NCBI RefSeq assembly: GCF_009695875.1
Contig: NZ_VUNC01000002.1
Span: forward strand, 372,001 to 436,000
Source: Olsenella porci
Lineage (GTDB): Bacteria; Actinomycetota; Coriobacteriia; Coriobacteriales; Atopobiaceae
Direction of reading: 5' to 3'
Length of the DNA: 64,000 bases
The position numbers were made by a program, and so were the translations under genes. This document shows, in pieces, positions 37,239-46,620 of this stretch. The notes beneath the pieces were generated by a model. It saw only the letters and a list, made by a program, of their open reading frames with translations, had not been told where the DNA came from and ran no database searches. How positions within the stretch are numbered: position 1 is the stretch's first letter; each line of letters starts with the position of its first letter.

Positions 37239-38591
37239 ATGAGCAGGATCGTCATCGTCGGGGCAAACCATGCGGGCACCGCCGCCGCAAACGCAATTCT
37301 GGACAACTACCCCCAGCACCAGGTCACCATCTTCGACCAGAACAGCAACATCAGCTTCCTGGGCTGCGGAATGGCACTGTGGATCGGTGGCCAGATCTCC
37401 AAGCCCGACGGGCTCTTCTACCAAACCAAGGAGCAGTTCGAGGCAAAGGGAGCCACGGTACACATGCAGACCACCGTGGAGTCCATCGACTATCCCAAGC
37501 ACATGGTCCACGCCGTCTCTGACGGCGGAACGCGCATCGACCAGCCCTACGACAAGCTGATCCTCGCCACGGGCTCCGAGCCCATCATCCCACCCGTTCC
37601 GGGCATGGACCTGCAGAACGTCCAGCACGTCAAGCTGTACCAGGACGCTCGGGCGGTAGTGGACAAGCTTCACGACCCCTCGATCAGGCGCGTGGTGGTG
37701 ATGGGCGCGGGCTACATCGGCGTCGAGCTGGCGGAGGCCTTCAAGCGCAACGGCCGAGAGGTCACGCTGGTGGACATGGCACCCACCTGCCTCGCGGGCA
37801 ACTTCGACCCCGAGTTCTGTGCCCTCATGGAGAGGAACCTGGCAGACCACGGCATCACCCTTGCCTTTGGCGAGAGGGTCCTGCGCCTTGAGGGAGAGGG
37901 CGGCAAGGTGGCGAGCGTGGTCACCGACAGGGGCTCCCATGAGGCCGACATGGTCTGCGTGTGCGTTGGCTTCAGGCCCAACACGCAGATGTTCCGCCAT
38001 GTGGGCTTTGACATGCTGCCCAACGGCGCCCTGCTCGTGGACCACCACCAGGAGACGTCCAAGAAGGGCGTGTACGCCGCAGGGGACTGCTCCAACACCT
38101 TCAACAACGCGCTGGGCGGGAACCCCGCCTACATCGCGCTTGCCACCAACGCCGTACGCTCCGGTATCGTCGCCGGGCATAACGCCGCCGGAACGCCCCT
38201 GGAGAGCATCGGCGTGCAGGGGTCCTCGGGCATATGCATCTTCGACCTCAAGATGGTTCAGACGGGCCTCACCCGCGTGAAGGCGGAGGCTGCCGGCCAC
38301 GAGGTCAGGGTGAGCGACTTCAAGCAGGTGCAGAAGGCCACCTTCATCGAGGAGCCCAACCCCGAGGTCAAGATTCGCGTCGTCTACGACGCCCATTCCC
38401 GCGTGGTGCTGGGCGCCCAGATGGCTTCGACCTACGACATGAGCGCCGGGATCCACATGTTCTCGCTGGCGATACAGGAGGGAATCACCATCGACCGGCT
38501 TGCGCTGCTCGACGTGTTCTTCCTCCCCCATTTCAACCAGCCGTACAACTACTACACCATGGCCGCCTACAACGCCGTCCTGGGAAAGTAG
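37239..38591 (+). CDS. NADH oxidase / CoA-disulfide reductase family flavoprotein
   Basis: 450 residues. FAD loop IVIVGANHAGTAAANAIL, redox-active Cys43 in SFLGCGMALW, NAD loop VVVMGAGYIGVELAEAF, FAD-binding VYAAGDC, and a C-terminal dimer domain. The single active Cys and the length match water-forming NADH oxidases (Nox-2) that remove O2 in anaerobes and lactic bacteria; CoA-disulfide reductases share the fold. It sits alone, plus strand, following the exporter by 209 bp. A role in oxygen defence and NAD+ recycling is probable. Confidence 0.9.
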   Translation: MSRIVIVGANHAGTAAANAILDNYPQHQVTIFDQNSNISFLGCGMALWIGGQISKPDGLFYQTKEQFEAKGATVHMQTTVESIDYPKHMVHAVSDGGTRIDQPYDKLILATGSEPIIPPVPGMDLQNVQHVKLYQDARAVVDKLHDPSIRRVVVMGAGYIGVELAEAFKRNGREVTLVDMAPTCLAGNFDPEFCALMERNLADHGITLAFGERVLRLEGEGGKVASVVTDRGSHEADMVCVCVGFRPNTQMFRHVGFDMLPNGALLVDHHQETSKKGVYAAGDCSNTFNNALGGNPAYIALATNAVRSGIVAGHNAAGTPLESIGVQGSSGICIFDLKMVQTGLTRVKAEAAGHEVRVSDFKQVQKATFIEEPNPEVKIRVVYDAHSRVVLGAQMASTYDMSAGIHMFSLAIQEGITIDRLALLDVFFLPHFNQPYNYYTMAAYNAVLGK

Positions 38592-38605
38592 CGCCCTCCA
38601 CGCCC

Positions 38606-38706
38606 CTACGCGCCCGGGAGCTCGCCCGCCGCGTCGTCCACCGGCACCACGTCTGCGGCGTCCATCACGACGTCCGAGCCGACGCCGCCTATCGAGACCC
38701 GGCAAG
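38606..38706 (-). pseudogene. Possible fragment of a P-type (P1B-like) ATPase
   Basis: A short minus-strand frame ending at a TAG (38606-38608) encodes SIGGVGSDVVMDAADVV followed by PVDDAAGELPGA. The GGxGSDxxxxAADVV block resembles the segment after the hinge of heavy-metal P1B ATPases. No other part of such a gene is seen, and the frame has no start. It lies between the convergent nox and LRR genes, in a 360-bp stretch otherwise empty except for the terminator at 38881. It may be a relic; chance resemblance cannot be excluded. Confidence 0.3.
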
Positions 38707-38880
38707 GTATCTGCCCTGATGGGCGAGGCTACAGAGCTCGTCGGCTCGGGCGGCTACTTTCCCGAGGACGCACGCGACGTGAGGGCGATCAATCCAAAAG
38801 GTGCTGGGTCAAAAGACATCAAAGGTGATATCAAAACGGGCGTTACATCAATTGAGAAGAATCCCAAACCCCACAAAGAA

Positions 38881-38914
38881 GGAGCCCCGCCGGCCGTCTG
38901 GCCTGCGGGGCTCC
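38881..38914 (-). terminator. Terminator of the LRR-protein gene
   Basis: GGAGCCCCGC and GCGGGGCTCC form a 10-bp stem, extended by GGCC pairing around a short loop. On the minus strand it is followed by TTCTTTGTGGGG. It lies 38 bp beyond the stop at 38952 and could also end the convergent nox transcript. Confidence 0.82.
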
Positions 38915-38951
38915 CCCTCGATTGGGTTCGTTGTCTGCTCAGCGATCCTCG

Positions 38952-40307
38952 CTACTGCTTCACGCCGTACCAGGCGATGCCCTCCTGCCTCCAGCCGGAG
39001 TTGGCGAGCATCTGATCCTCAGCCTTGCTCGTCGTGAAGTTGTGGGCACCCGCCTTGGCGTTGGGGTTGTACTCGCGGTAAACGGGCACGGTCTTGGCGT
39101 CATCCGAGTACCAGCCGATGCCCTCGTAGTTCCAGCCGGCCCTCCTCAGCATGTCCCTCTCGGCCGCGCTGGTGGTGTAGTGGTGGTCGCCCGCGTTGGG
39201 GTTGTACAGGCGGTAGACCGGGGTCTTGGACGTCTTGGGGGCGGTCCAGCCGGTACCCTCGTACCTCCAGCCCACGCTCACCAGGTGGTCCCTCTCAGCC
39301 GCGCTGCCGGTGTAGAAGTGCTCGCCGGAGTTGGGGTTGTACAGGCGGTACATCGTCACGAACGAGCTTCCCGGATGACGCACCACAATCCGGGTGGCAT
39401 TGGGATCATAGATGTAGCCATCCAGCTCTTTGTCAATGGCGTTCTTGACAGTATCGTTCTGCACATAGATGGTGCTGCCGCTCGCGATGGGGTTGAAAAC
39501 GAAGTTGTCATAAGCCACGAAGTTCGACGCAAGCATCTCGACGGTCTTGAGGCTCGTGCAGCCTGAAAACGCATATCCATCAAAATGAGAGGTCGCCGAC
39601 GGAAGGGTGATTGACCTGAGGTTCGAGCAATTTGCAAAGGCTTCCCACCCAATCGTCGTCACCCTGCTGGGGATTGTGATGCTTGAGAGCGCGGTGCAAT
39701 TTTTAAAGGTGTCTCTGGGAATGACCGACGCGCTGCTGGGCAATGTGACGGTTGTCAGAGCACTGCAGCCTGAAAATTCCGCATTCCCCAGTGACGTATC
39801 TGAGCCTTGGAAGGAAACCGTCCTCAAAGAGGTGCAGTTCCAGAACGCTGCACCACCCACGCTCACAACACTGCTTGGAATCGTGATGCTCGTAAGCCGA
39901 GATTCCTGGAATGCATCGTTCCCAATAGACGTCACCGAGCTAGGGATGTTGATGGTCGTGATCTGCATTCCAGAAAACGCATAATCACCTATTTTTTTCA
40001 CGGTATTTGGGATTGTGACAGTGCTCGCTTGCTTTGCATAGCCCCAATCGTTGATCTTTTTAATTACCGTGACGGGCTTTCCCGACACATAACTGGAGAT
40101 TGCATACGTGTCACGTGGCTCATATTCTCCAACTACCTCTGCATGATCTCCGTAGATGGAATATACGAGTCCATCTTGCTCTACCGTCGTGTTCGATGAC
40201 CGCGCACCCTCACTCTCGGCCAAGGCAGTCGTCGGCACTATGCATGGCAACATCAGCAGAGAAATGAGCAGTGCGAGAGAGAGAGCAAACGCCTTTCTTG
40301 CTTTCAT
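38952..40307 (-). CDS. Secreted leucine-rich-repeat (BspA-like) protein with DUF5648-like repeats
   Basis: 451 residues. Signal peptide 1-30 (FALSLALLISLLMLPC, ending ALAES). About 75-290 holds seven or more LRR_5/BspA repeats of about 23 residues, with the pattern ITIPSSVTSIGNDAF and LRSITLPS. The last about 135 residues are three YRLYNPN repeats nearly identical in order to those of the NlpC/P60 protein at 17442-19334. The LRR part is AT-richer than the repeats, suggesting a mosaic gene. There is no sorting signal or membrane anchor, so attachment may be through the repeats. BspA-like proteins bind host matrix or other bacteria. Confidence 0.88.
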   Translation of the reverse strand: MKARKAFALSLALLISLLMLPCIVPTTALAESEGARSSNTTVEQDGLVYSIYGDHAEVVGEYEPRDTYAISSYVSGKPVTVIKKINDWGYAKQASTVTIPNTVKKIGDYAFSGMQITTINIPSSVTSIGNDAFQESRLTSITIPSSVVSVGGAAFWNCTSLRTVSFQGSDTSLGNAEFSGCSALTTVTLPSSASVIPRDTFKNCTALSSITIPSRVTTIGWEAFANCSNLRSITLPSATSHFDGYAFSGCTSLKTVEMLASNFVAYDNFVFNPIASGSTIYVQNDTVKNAIDKELDGYIYDPNATRIVVRHPGSSFVTMYRLYNPNSGEHFYTGSAAERDHLVSVGWRYEGTGWTAPKTSKTPVYRLYNPNAGDHHYTTSAAERDMLRRAGWNYEGIGWYSDDAKTVPVYREYNPNAKAGAHNFTTSKAEDQMLANSGWRQEGIAWYGVKQ

Positions 40308-41315
40308 GTCTGTGACATCTCCTTAATCCACTTGCCACTGCTTTCAACCTTTCGGACATTTTAGGCCATTTTTCGGCACCTGATATGGAATTGAAGATTG
40401 CTCGAAGGGGAAGGGGCGAGGCCTCGAATTCAGACTTCACCCGACAGGCAGCCTGGCATTCCTCCACCAACGCGGGGCGAAGACCATCGATGGGCAAGGG
40501 AGGGACGCCCTCAACGACCACGCCCTCCCCTCCCCGAGTCCTTCGGGACAATCCGCCCCTGGCGGCAAAGTCCCGATGTGAGCGGTCTGGGAAGGCAGAT
40601 GCCGGTGGGCCCCGGGATGCCCGCACGTTTGCCCAGGTAGGATAATCGTCCGACCGAGGATGTCCCCTCCAGTGGCAGCAAACTCCTGATGTGAGCGCTC
40701 ACTTCAGGAGTTCTTTGCCATCCCGACCTCTTCTCTGGCCCAAATGGCAGGAGAATCCCGATATGAGTACTCACGTCGGGAGTTTGCTGCCATCGCTGGG
40801 GCCGTTTCAGTCAAGCAGCCGGTGAAATGCCAGGTCATCGGCGGGATTAGGGGCTTGGGAGTACACACTTCGGGAATTCGCTGCCATGGTTCGATTGCTG
40901 ATGCATCATCGCTGCTGGGGTGGGCTGGCGGACGAGCGTGACGGACGTCGTACGCGGCACGGGATCTCCCGAGCGTCTGTCCCCCTACCAGCCCACCCTC
41001 CTTCTTTGACCTCGGCTGGCAGAGGGGCCTCACGGGAGTGATTTTGGGAGCCAGCCACACGAGCCAATCAAGAGCGTTGCTGAGTTTGCGTAAGCGAAGG
41101 GGATGGTGGACAGCTCCCTCCCCAGGCCGTGGCAGCAGGCACCACGCGTGAGCACTCGCGCGTGCGCTCCCCCGCCGACCCATCCCCCTCTTTGACCTCG
41201 ACCGGCAGGAAAGGTCCCGCGGGGAGTGCGGTTTTGTGACCGAACCATCCGAAAAGCCGCCCATCCACGACCCCGGGGACGCGGACGGGCGGCTCGTGCG
41301 AGCTTGGCAACCTCG
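40308..41315. other. 1-kb noncoding region with family B element and flanking duplicated segments
   Basis: No gene could be supported in this kilobase. Apart from the family B element (40560-40888), its right part (about 40920-41030) is similar to the DNA after the second element (about 47735-47840), including a shared CGGCACGGGATC and CTTTGACCTCGGCTGGC. A further CTCTTTGACCTCG copy followed by GGCAG occurs at about 41191, so about 70 bp is also tandemly duplicated (41003-41060 versus 41191-41250). A degraded palindrome TGGCAGCAGGCACC...GTGAGCACTC lies near 41130. Confidence 0.6.
40560..40888. repeat. Family B MITE-like element, copy 1
   Basis: Left end unit at 40560-40588 (TGGCGGCAAAGTCCCGATG then TGAGCGG) and right end unit at about 40860-40888 (CTTCGGGAATTCGCTGCCA) are inverted to each other. 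Inside are two full 48-bp palindromes at 40674-40721 and 40745-40792, each with arms like TGGCAGCAAACTCC and centre TGAGCGCTCA or TGAGTACTCA, 23 bp apart. Length 329 bp. No open frame with protein character; no target duplication could be fixed. Confidence 0.82.
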
Positions 41316-42410
41316 CTACTGCACCGACACGCTCGCCTCGGCGGCCTTCTTGGACACGCGCGCCGTGACCTCCGCGTAGTAGGCCGCATCGGCCGCGGAG
41401 AGGGATCCGTCGTCCAGGTTGGACACCTTCGTCACCCAGTCCGCCTCCTTGGCCAGCAGGCTGGTATAGTCGGCGGCCATCGACGCCTGGTCGGCGGCGC
41501 TGGCGGAGTTGTACTTCGCGACGAAGTCGATGTACTCGTTCATGAACGCCTCGTAGGCGTCCATCGTCTCCTTGAAGCTGGCGGTCACGGCGGAGGAGTC
41601 CGCGCTCGACGTGGTCGAGGCGTTCGAGGAGCCACCCGCCGAGCTGTCGGTGGCAGCGGCGTCATCCGGCATCGATGCCGTCACGTTCATGAGCTCGTTG
41701 CCCGCGTACTCGGCCCTGACCTTCACTCCAGAAGAGTTCTTCCCCGTAAACACCGCGTCGGACTTGGAGTAGTCCACGGTGAACCCGGCGGAGACGAGCG
41801 ACTCCACGTACGCCGCGTAGTCGTCCTTTGAGGTGTCGCCCACCGTCGCCGTGAAGTACGTGGACGAGTCGTTCTGGATCTTCCCCTTGGTGGACTTGGG
41901 CGCCGGCACCTGCGAGCCCGCTCCCGACTTGGGCCAGGTCAGCGTCCCAAGCTCCTCGGGCGCCTCGAGGGTCAGCGACAGCTCCTCCTTGCTAGAGAAG
42001 TGCGAGAGCCGCAGGTGGTACCCGTCGCCGTCATACGCCTCGAACGACGTGCTGTCCTTCTTCTCGTCGACCGTGAAGCCCTTGTCCTGGCACGCCTTGA
42101 CGTAGCTGTCGTACTTGCCATCGTCGTACCCCGCGAGCGTCGCATCGAGCGTCTTGTCATCGTCCGTGGTGACCTCGCCCTTGTTGGTGTCGGGACCGGG
42201 CAGCCGGGTGGCGAGCCCAGAGGTCGGCCAGTCCAGGCTCTTGGACGACGCGTCGTTGGACGGCCGGGTGCACCTCATGACGGCGAACACCGCCACCAGC
42301 GCCACTACCACGATGAGCACGACCCTGCCCTTCCCACCCTTGTGGGGCTTGGGCACCCCGCCGTCGGAAGTCCCCTGCTCCCCCGGCCTTCCAGCTACCT
42401 CCCAGTCCAT
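41316..42410 (-). CDS. Membrane-anchored protein with two tandem extracellular domains (DUF6591-like)
   Basis: 364 residues from the ATG at 42410 with AGGAG upstream. A short cytosolic N-terminus and one membrane helix at about 27-45 (VVLIVVVALVAVFAVMRC) precede two related domains of about 85 residues. The first begins LDWPTSGLATRLPGP and the second LTWPKSGAGSQVPAP; both contain a (D/Y)xSYVKxCxxxGFTVD-like helix. A Ser/Thr/Ala-rich linker leads to a C-terminal helical segment (FMNEYIDFVAKYN). The domain pair resembles DUF6591 proteins of unknown function. It is divergent from the PH-like/SPFH genes, sharing a control region. Confidence 0.72.
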   Translation of the reverse strand: MDWEVAGRPGEQGTSDGGVPKPHKGGKGRVVLIVVVALVAVFAVMRCTRPSNDASSKSLDWPTSGLATRLPGPDTNKGEVTTDDDKTLDATLAGYDDGKYDSYVKACQDKGFTVDEKKDSTSFEAYDGDGYHLRLSHFSSKEELSLTLEAPEELGTLTWPKSGAGSQVPAPKSTKGKIQNDSSTYFTATVGDTSKDDYAAYVESLVSAGFTVDYSKSDAVFTGKNSSGVKVRAEYAGNELMNVTASMPDDAAATDSSAGGSSNASTTSSADSSAVTASFKETMDAYEAFMNEYIDFVAKYNSASAADQASMAADYTSLLAKEADWVTKVSNLDDGSLSAADAAYYAEVTARVSKKAAEASVSVQ

Positions 42411-42478
42411 GTGGGCTCCTTTCCGCAGCTTATGCCTGTTGACGAGACACATTCTGAAAAGGGGGTGAAGCCGATTCC

Positions 42479-42522
42479 TCAGCTGGCAACTGAATTCGGC
42501 GGGCGTCTCAGCTGGCAACTGA
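42479..42522. promoter_or_regulatory. Pair of TCAGCTGGCAACTGA sites in a divergent promoter region
   Basis: TCAGCTGGCAACTGA occurs at 42479-42493 and 42508-42522, identical and in the same orientation, 29 bp apart centre to centre. The site is near-palindromic and extends to TTCCTCAG on the left of the first copy and CTGAGGAA on the right of the second. A close variant lies upstream of the Ser/Thr kinase gene (46621). The pair sits between two divergent genes, a likely operator. Confidence 0.7.
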
Positions 42523-42580
42523 GGAAATCGCCGTCGTCCCAGCTAGCATGGCCCTTGGACCAAGCATGGGAGGCACGCCA

Positions 42581-43168
42581 GTGGACGCATACAACCTGAC
42601 GCCGGACGAGTTCGTGATCATGGGGACCAACCGCGCGAGCCTGCTGAGCGGCAGCGGAACGGACGACCTGCGCGAGGTCGTCCTCACCAACAAGAACCTG
42701 ATCCTGGTGGCCGAGGTGGACCAGGGCCTGTTCCACGGCAAGCGCCGGATGGTCAAGCGCTGCCCCCTCGACCAGCTGCCGGACGATAACGGAGTGCCGC
42801 AGGTGATCGTATCCAAGTCGGGAAGCGACTTCCTCCTCAACGCGATGTTCGGCAGCGAGCCGGTCCGCCTGGTCATGCGCGGCGTCCCCCGCGTGAAGGC
42901 CCAGCGCTGGGCGGACGCCATCTCCATGGCGGCGACGGGCGACCTCGCGGGCATCGACACCAACGCGGTGGGCCGGGAGTCAGCCGTCGGCATGATCGAC
43001 CAGGCGAGAGAGGCGCTGGGCATCCGCCCCAAGCGCGACAGGGCGAAGGCGGAGCCAACGCGCCCGCAGATGGTCACGACCCGCTGCAGGGGCTGCCACG
43101 CCCCACTCACGGGCCGCGCGGGCCAGGTGGTCACGTGCCCGTACTGCGACACCAAACAGACGCTCTAG
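42581..43168 (+). CDS. PH-like domain protein with C-terminal zinc ribbon
   Basis: 195 residues from a GTG at 42581, supported by GGGAGG 7 nt upstream; an ATG at 42548 in the same frame lacks a ribosome site. The N-terminal about 110 residues look like a bacterial PH-type domain (LTPDEFVIMGTNRASLL, VVLTNKNLILVAEV, RVKAQRWADAI). The C-terminus holds CRGC and CPYC, a zinc ribbon. It is followed by the SPFH gene 15 bp later, so they form an operon. A membrane-surface adaptor role is plausible but unproven. Confidence 0.75.
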   Translation: MDAYNLTPDEFVIMGTNRASLLSGSGTDDLREVVLTNKNLILVAEVDQGLFHGKRRMVKRCPLDQLPDDNGVPQVIVSKSGSDFLLNAMFGSEPVRLVMRGVPRVKAQRWADAISMAATGDLAGIDTNAVGRESAVGMIDQAREALGIRPKRDRAKAEPTRPQMVTTRCRGCHAPLTGRAGQVVTCPYCDTKQTL

Positions 43169-43183
43169 GCGAGAGGAACTGCC

Positions 43184-44530
43184 ATGGGAATCATCGATGC
43201 CGCGTTTGACTCGCTGGGCGGCGTGCTGTCCGACCAGTGGAAGGACGTCATCACCGCCGGCCACTTCGACGAGCACACGGTGGTCGCCCCAGCCGTGAGG
43301 CGCGCCTCCCAGAACGGCAGGGGCGCAAACCGGGGGGCCGAGGACATTCTCACCAACGGCTCCGTGATCTACGTGCCCGAGGGCACGGCGGCGTTCGTGT
43401 TCAGCCAGTCGGGCATCGAGCGGGTCATCTCCCAGCCGGGCGGCTACGAGTACCGCGACGGCGAGGCGACCGTCTTCGACGCCAAGGACCGCGCGGAGAG
43501 GGGCCTGGGCAAGATCATCCTGGACCAGGCCGCCGAGCGCGTGGGCTTCTCGGGCATGTCGCCCCAGAGCAAGCGCGTCGCCTTCGTCAACCTTCGCGAG
43601 ATTCGCGGCATCAAGTTCGGGACCCACGGGCCCCTGGCCTACAACGACGCCTTCTACGGCTGCGACCTGGAGGTCTACGCCTACGGCACGTTCAGCGTGC
43701 AGGTGGTGGACCCCGAGCGGCTCGTGCGGTCGTTCGTGCCCGCCAACGCCACGTCGTATAGCCTGGACAACCCCAAGGCCCGCGGGCAGCTGACCAGCGA
43801 GTTCCTGCAGTCGTTTCTCGCCGCGATCAACAGGCTCTCGGCGTCCGTGCGCATCTCGCAGCTGCCGGGCGAGTCCACGCGCATAGCGGACCAGGTGGTG
43901 GCGGACGACAGGAACGCGGGCACCTGGGAGGGGCGCTTTGGCCTCAGGCTGGTGTCGGTGGGCATCGAGGACGTGGAGTTCACCGACGAGTCGCGCGAGC
44001 TGGTGCGCGGCTTCTCCGAGCGCAAGATGGGCGTCCGCGCCTACGAGGGCGTGTCGCGGCAGGCGGCCGACATCTCCGCCCAGCAGCTCATCGCCGAGGG
44101 CGTGCGCGAGAACGGCCTGGGAGACGCGGGCGGCATGCTGTTTGGCATGAACCTGGCGTCGGGGCTTGACCCGCGCACGGCAGGGGTCCCGACGGGCGGC
44201 CAGGCGGCACCGGTTCCGTCTGCAGGCAGCGCGCAGGCGGCAGGCGAGACGCCCGTGGGCAGCGTGCCGGCAGCGGGCAACGTTCAGGGCGCAGGCGGAG
44301 GGCCGGCAGCGGGCGACCAGCGGGCAGCGGACGTGGCACCGACGGCGGGCGACCAGCGGGCAGCGGACCCGGCACCGGCGTCGGAGTCGGCCGCCTCACC
44401 CTCGGCCGCGGACGGGCCCTCCTTCGACCAGCGCGTGGAGATGGTCAAGAAGCTCAAGGAGCTGCTGGACGCCGGGATCCTGACGCAGGACGAGTTCGAC
44501 GCCAAGAAGCGAGACGTCCTGGGCCTGTAG
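43184..44530 (+). CDS. SPFH/Band 7-type protein with C-terminal SHOCT motif (YdjI-like)
   Basis: 448 residues, cytosolic, no membrane helix. The first about 320 residues are an SPFH-type region (YVPEGTAAFVFSQSGIERVI, GMSPQSKRVAFVNLREIRG, FGLRLVSVGIEDVEFTDES). A Gly/Ala/Pro-rich linker (about 325-415) is followed by a SHOCT end (VEMVKKLKELLDAGILTQDE then FDAKKRDVLGL). YdjI-type proteins are recruited to membranes in envelope-stress systems, often with a zinc-ribbon protein. Here the partner is the PH-like/zinc-ribbon gene just upstream. Confidence 0.88.
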   Translation: MGIIDAAFDSLGGVLSDQWKDVITAGHFDEHTVVAPAVRRASQNGRGANRGAEDILTNGSVIYVPEGTAAFVFSQSGIERVISQPGGYEYRDGEATVFDAKDRAERGLGKIILDQAAERVGFSGMSPQSKRVAFVNLREIRGIKFGTHGPLAYNDAFYGCDLEVYAYGTFSVQVVDPERLVRSFVPANATSYSLDNPKARGQLTSEFLQSFLAAINRLSASVRISQLPGESTRIADQVVADDRNAGTWEGRFGLRLVSVGIEDVEFTDESRELVRGFSERKMGVRAYEGVSRQAADISAQQLIAEGVRENGLGDAGGMLFGMNLASGLDPRTAGVPTGGQAAPVPSAGSAQAAGETPVGSVPAAGNVQGAGGGPAAGDQRAADVAPTAGDQRAADPAPASESAASPSAADGPSFDQRVEMVKKLKELLDAGILTQDEFDAKKRDVLGL

Positions 44531-44747
44531 GGCCGTGGCACGTCTCCCCCGCGCGCGACGCCCGTACCCACGTGTCTCCCCATAGGAGCAAGCTGAGCCG
44601 AACGCTCCCCGAGCGGGCCGCGCCAACCAACCATGGCTCTCGCGCCGCCCACGCGCGACGCCACGCGGCTGTTGGCTACGCGCGAACTCTCACCCCAAGC
44701 GAACAGCCCGCGCCCACCGGGGACGCCCCGGCTCAAGCCCTGCACTC

Positions 44748-46508
44748 CTACCAGGGGTACGCCTGCACGTCCACCGATGCGTGCGCGGGCACCCCGTAGT
44801 CCTCGATCTGGAAGCGCGCGGGGTCGGATGCCGTGGGCATGTCCACGAAGACCACGTCGCCGCCCACGATTGAGCCGTCCGCGGCACGATAGACCGCGCA
44901 CACCGCCGAGCCCTGGGCCGCCTCGTCCGTCCCCTGGCTGTCCAGGGTCACCGTGCCGGTCACGATGGTGGCACCCGAGGAGTCCGAGCGCTCGCGCACG
45001 TCCGCGGTGGCGTACCGCGACGGGACGAGGCTGGAGACGCTGGCACCCATGCCCTGGGCGTCGGCCGCAAACTCCACCGAGGCGATGCTCCCCGCCTCGT
45101 CCGTGCCGTCCACGAAGGTCGCGAAGTACAGCGTCTGGCCCGGTGCCACGGCCATGAGCGCCGTCTGCGTCGTCGCGATCGCCTTGCCATCCGCATCCAG
45201 GCAGGTGACGCTGACCGAGGGGTACAGGATGGTCTTGGACCCCGCGTTGTGGACCCCATAGGCCACGTTGACCACGTTGCCGTCCGCCAGGTACCAGCCG
45301 GCCTCGGTCACCTGGACGTCGCCGTCAGACTTGAGGATGCTCTTGCCCGTCGTCGGCCTCGTGGAGGACGAGCCAGCACTCGTCGCCGTCCCGGACGCCG
45401 AGTCGGCCCCGCCTGCGGAGGGCGAGGCGGAGGCATCAGACCCCGACGCGGACGTGCCGGACGAGGAGACGGACGACGCAGACCCCGAGGCGCCGCCACC
45501 TGACGTCCGGGGCGAGAGGACCGCGTACGCCGTCACTGCGGCAGCCGCCACCACGACCGCGGCCACGACCACCACGATGCGCCGGCGGTGGGGGCTCGGG
45601 GCAACGGAGCCTCCGTCCCTCTCCCCTGCACCAGGCGGCACGGGGGCACCTGACGCCGCGTCGGATTCCGCCACCTCAGCCTCGGGCGAGAGGCTCGCGT
45701 CCACCCGCCCCGGGCGCTCCCCGCCGGCAGCCTGGGCCACGTCCTCCCCGCGCAGGAGTGCCCGCAACGCCCCCGAGAGCTCGCCCGCCGTCTGGTAGCG
45801 CGCGCTCGGCTCGAACGCACAGGCATGCGAGACGGCCGCGCGCACGTTGGCCGGGATCCTCTCCCCGTCGGCAAGCGCCGCCTCGTAGTCGTCCGACCCC
45901 GGCGTGAGACCCGTGACCATGTAGCCCAGGAGCCGTCCGATGGAGTACACGTCGGATCGGGCGTCCGTCTGCGCAAAGCCGTACTGCTCGGGAGAGGCGA
46001 ACCCCCAGGTCCCCAGGGCAGTCGTGTCGTGGCTGGCGCCCTCCACCACAAGGCGGGCGATGCCCAGGTCGATGAGGTGCGCCCCGTCGGCCGCCACGAT
46101 CACGTTGCCCGGCGAGATGTCACGGTGGACGATGCCGTGGGCGTGCAGCTCTCCGGCGGCCTCGCACACGTCGAGCGCGACCTCGCACGCGCGGTGCGGG
46201 CCGAGTGGGCCAGACGAGCCCACCAGCTGCTCCAGAGTGGGGCCGGGAACGTAGTCGCACACCACCACGAAGGTGTCGGGCAGCTCGTAGGTCGCCTGCA
46301 CGCGCGGGAGCCGGGGGCTGTCACAGCTGCCCAGGCGCGCCCACACGTCGCGACGTGCGATCTTGAGCGGGATGCGGCGGCGCACGAACGGGCCGGCGCC
46401 GTCCAGGGTCACAAGCTCCGTGACGCCCGAGGGGTGGTCGGCAAGCACGCGCTCCACGCGATAGCTGTCGTCCAAGCCCATTGCATGAAGCACCTGCTCG
46501 TCGTCCAA
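44748..46508 (-). CDS. Membrane-bound Ser/Thr protein kinase with extracellular FxLYD-like domain
   Basis: 586 residues from a TTG at 46508 with GAGGACAGG upstream. Kinase domain about 1-260: RRRIPLKIARRD (Lys of strand 3), catalytic loop HRDISPGNVIV, LIDLGIARLV where DFG is DLG, and GTWGFASPEQYG. A Pro/Ser-rich linker and membrane helix (about 308-330, VVVVAAVVVAAAAVTAYAVL) lead to a Ser/Gly-rich stem and an extracellular FxLYD-like domain (WYLADGNVVNVAYGVHNAGS). It is a surface-sensing Hanks-type kinase. A TCAGTTGGCGGCTGA site lies upstream. Confidence 0.88.
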   Translation of the reverse strand: MDDEQVLHAMGLDDSYRVERVLADHPSGVTELVTLDGAGPFVRRRIPLKIARRDVWARLGSCDSPRLPRVQATYELPDTFVVVCDYVPGPTLEQLVGSSGPLGPHRACEVALDVCEAAGELHAHGIVHRDISPGNVIVAADGAHLIDLGIARLVVEGASHDTTALGTWGFASPEQYGFAQTDARSDVYSIGRLLGYMVTGLTPGSDDYEAALADGERIPANVRAAVSHACAFEPSARYQTAGELSGALRALLRGEDVAQAAGGERPGRVDASLSPEAEVAESDAASGAPVPPGAGERDGGSVAPSPHRRRIVVVVAAVVVAAAAVTAYAVLSPRTSGGGASGSASSVSSSGTSASGSDASASPSAGGADSASGTATSAGSSSTRPTTGKSILKSDGDVQVTEAGWYLADGNVVNVAYGVHNAGSKTILYPSVSVTCLDADGKAIATTQTALMAVAPGQTLYFATFVDGTDEAGSIASVEFAADAQGMGASVSSLVPSRYATADVRERSDSSGATIVTGTVTLDSQGTDEAAQGSAVCAVYRAADGSIVGGDVVFVDMPTASDPARFQIEDYGVPAHASVDVQAYPW

Positions 46509-46620
46509 CGCCTGTCCTCGGGTCCAAGAGTTCCGCCTGCGCGGGGGTTAAGAAGGGGCCACGGTCCCGCCGGGGACGCGCGCCCAGTGCCAGATGATAC
46601 TAGCAGCGGGTCCCCGTTCC

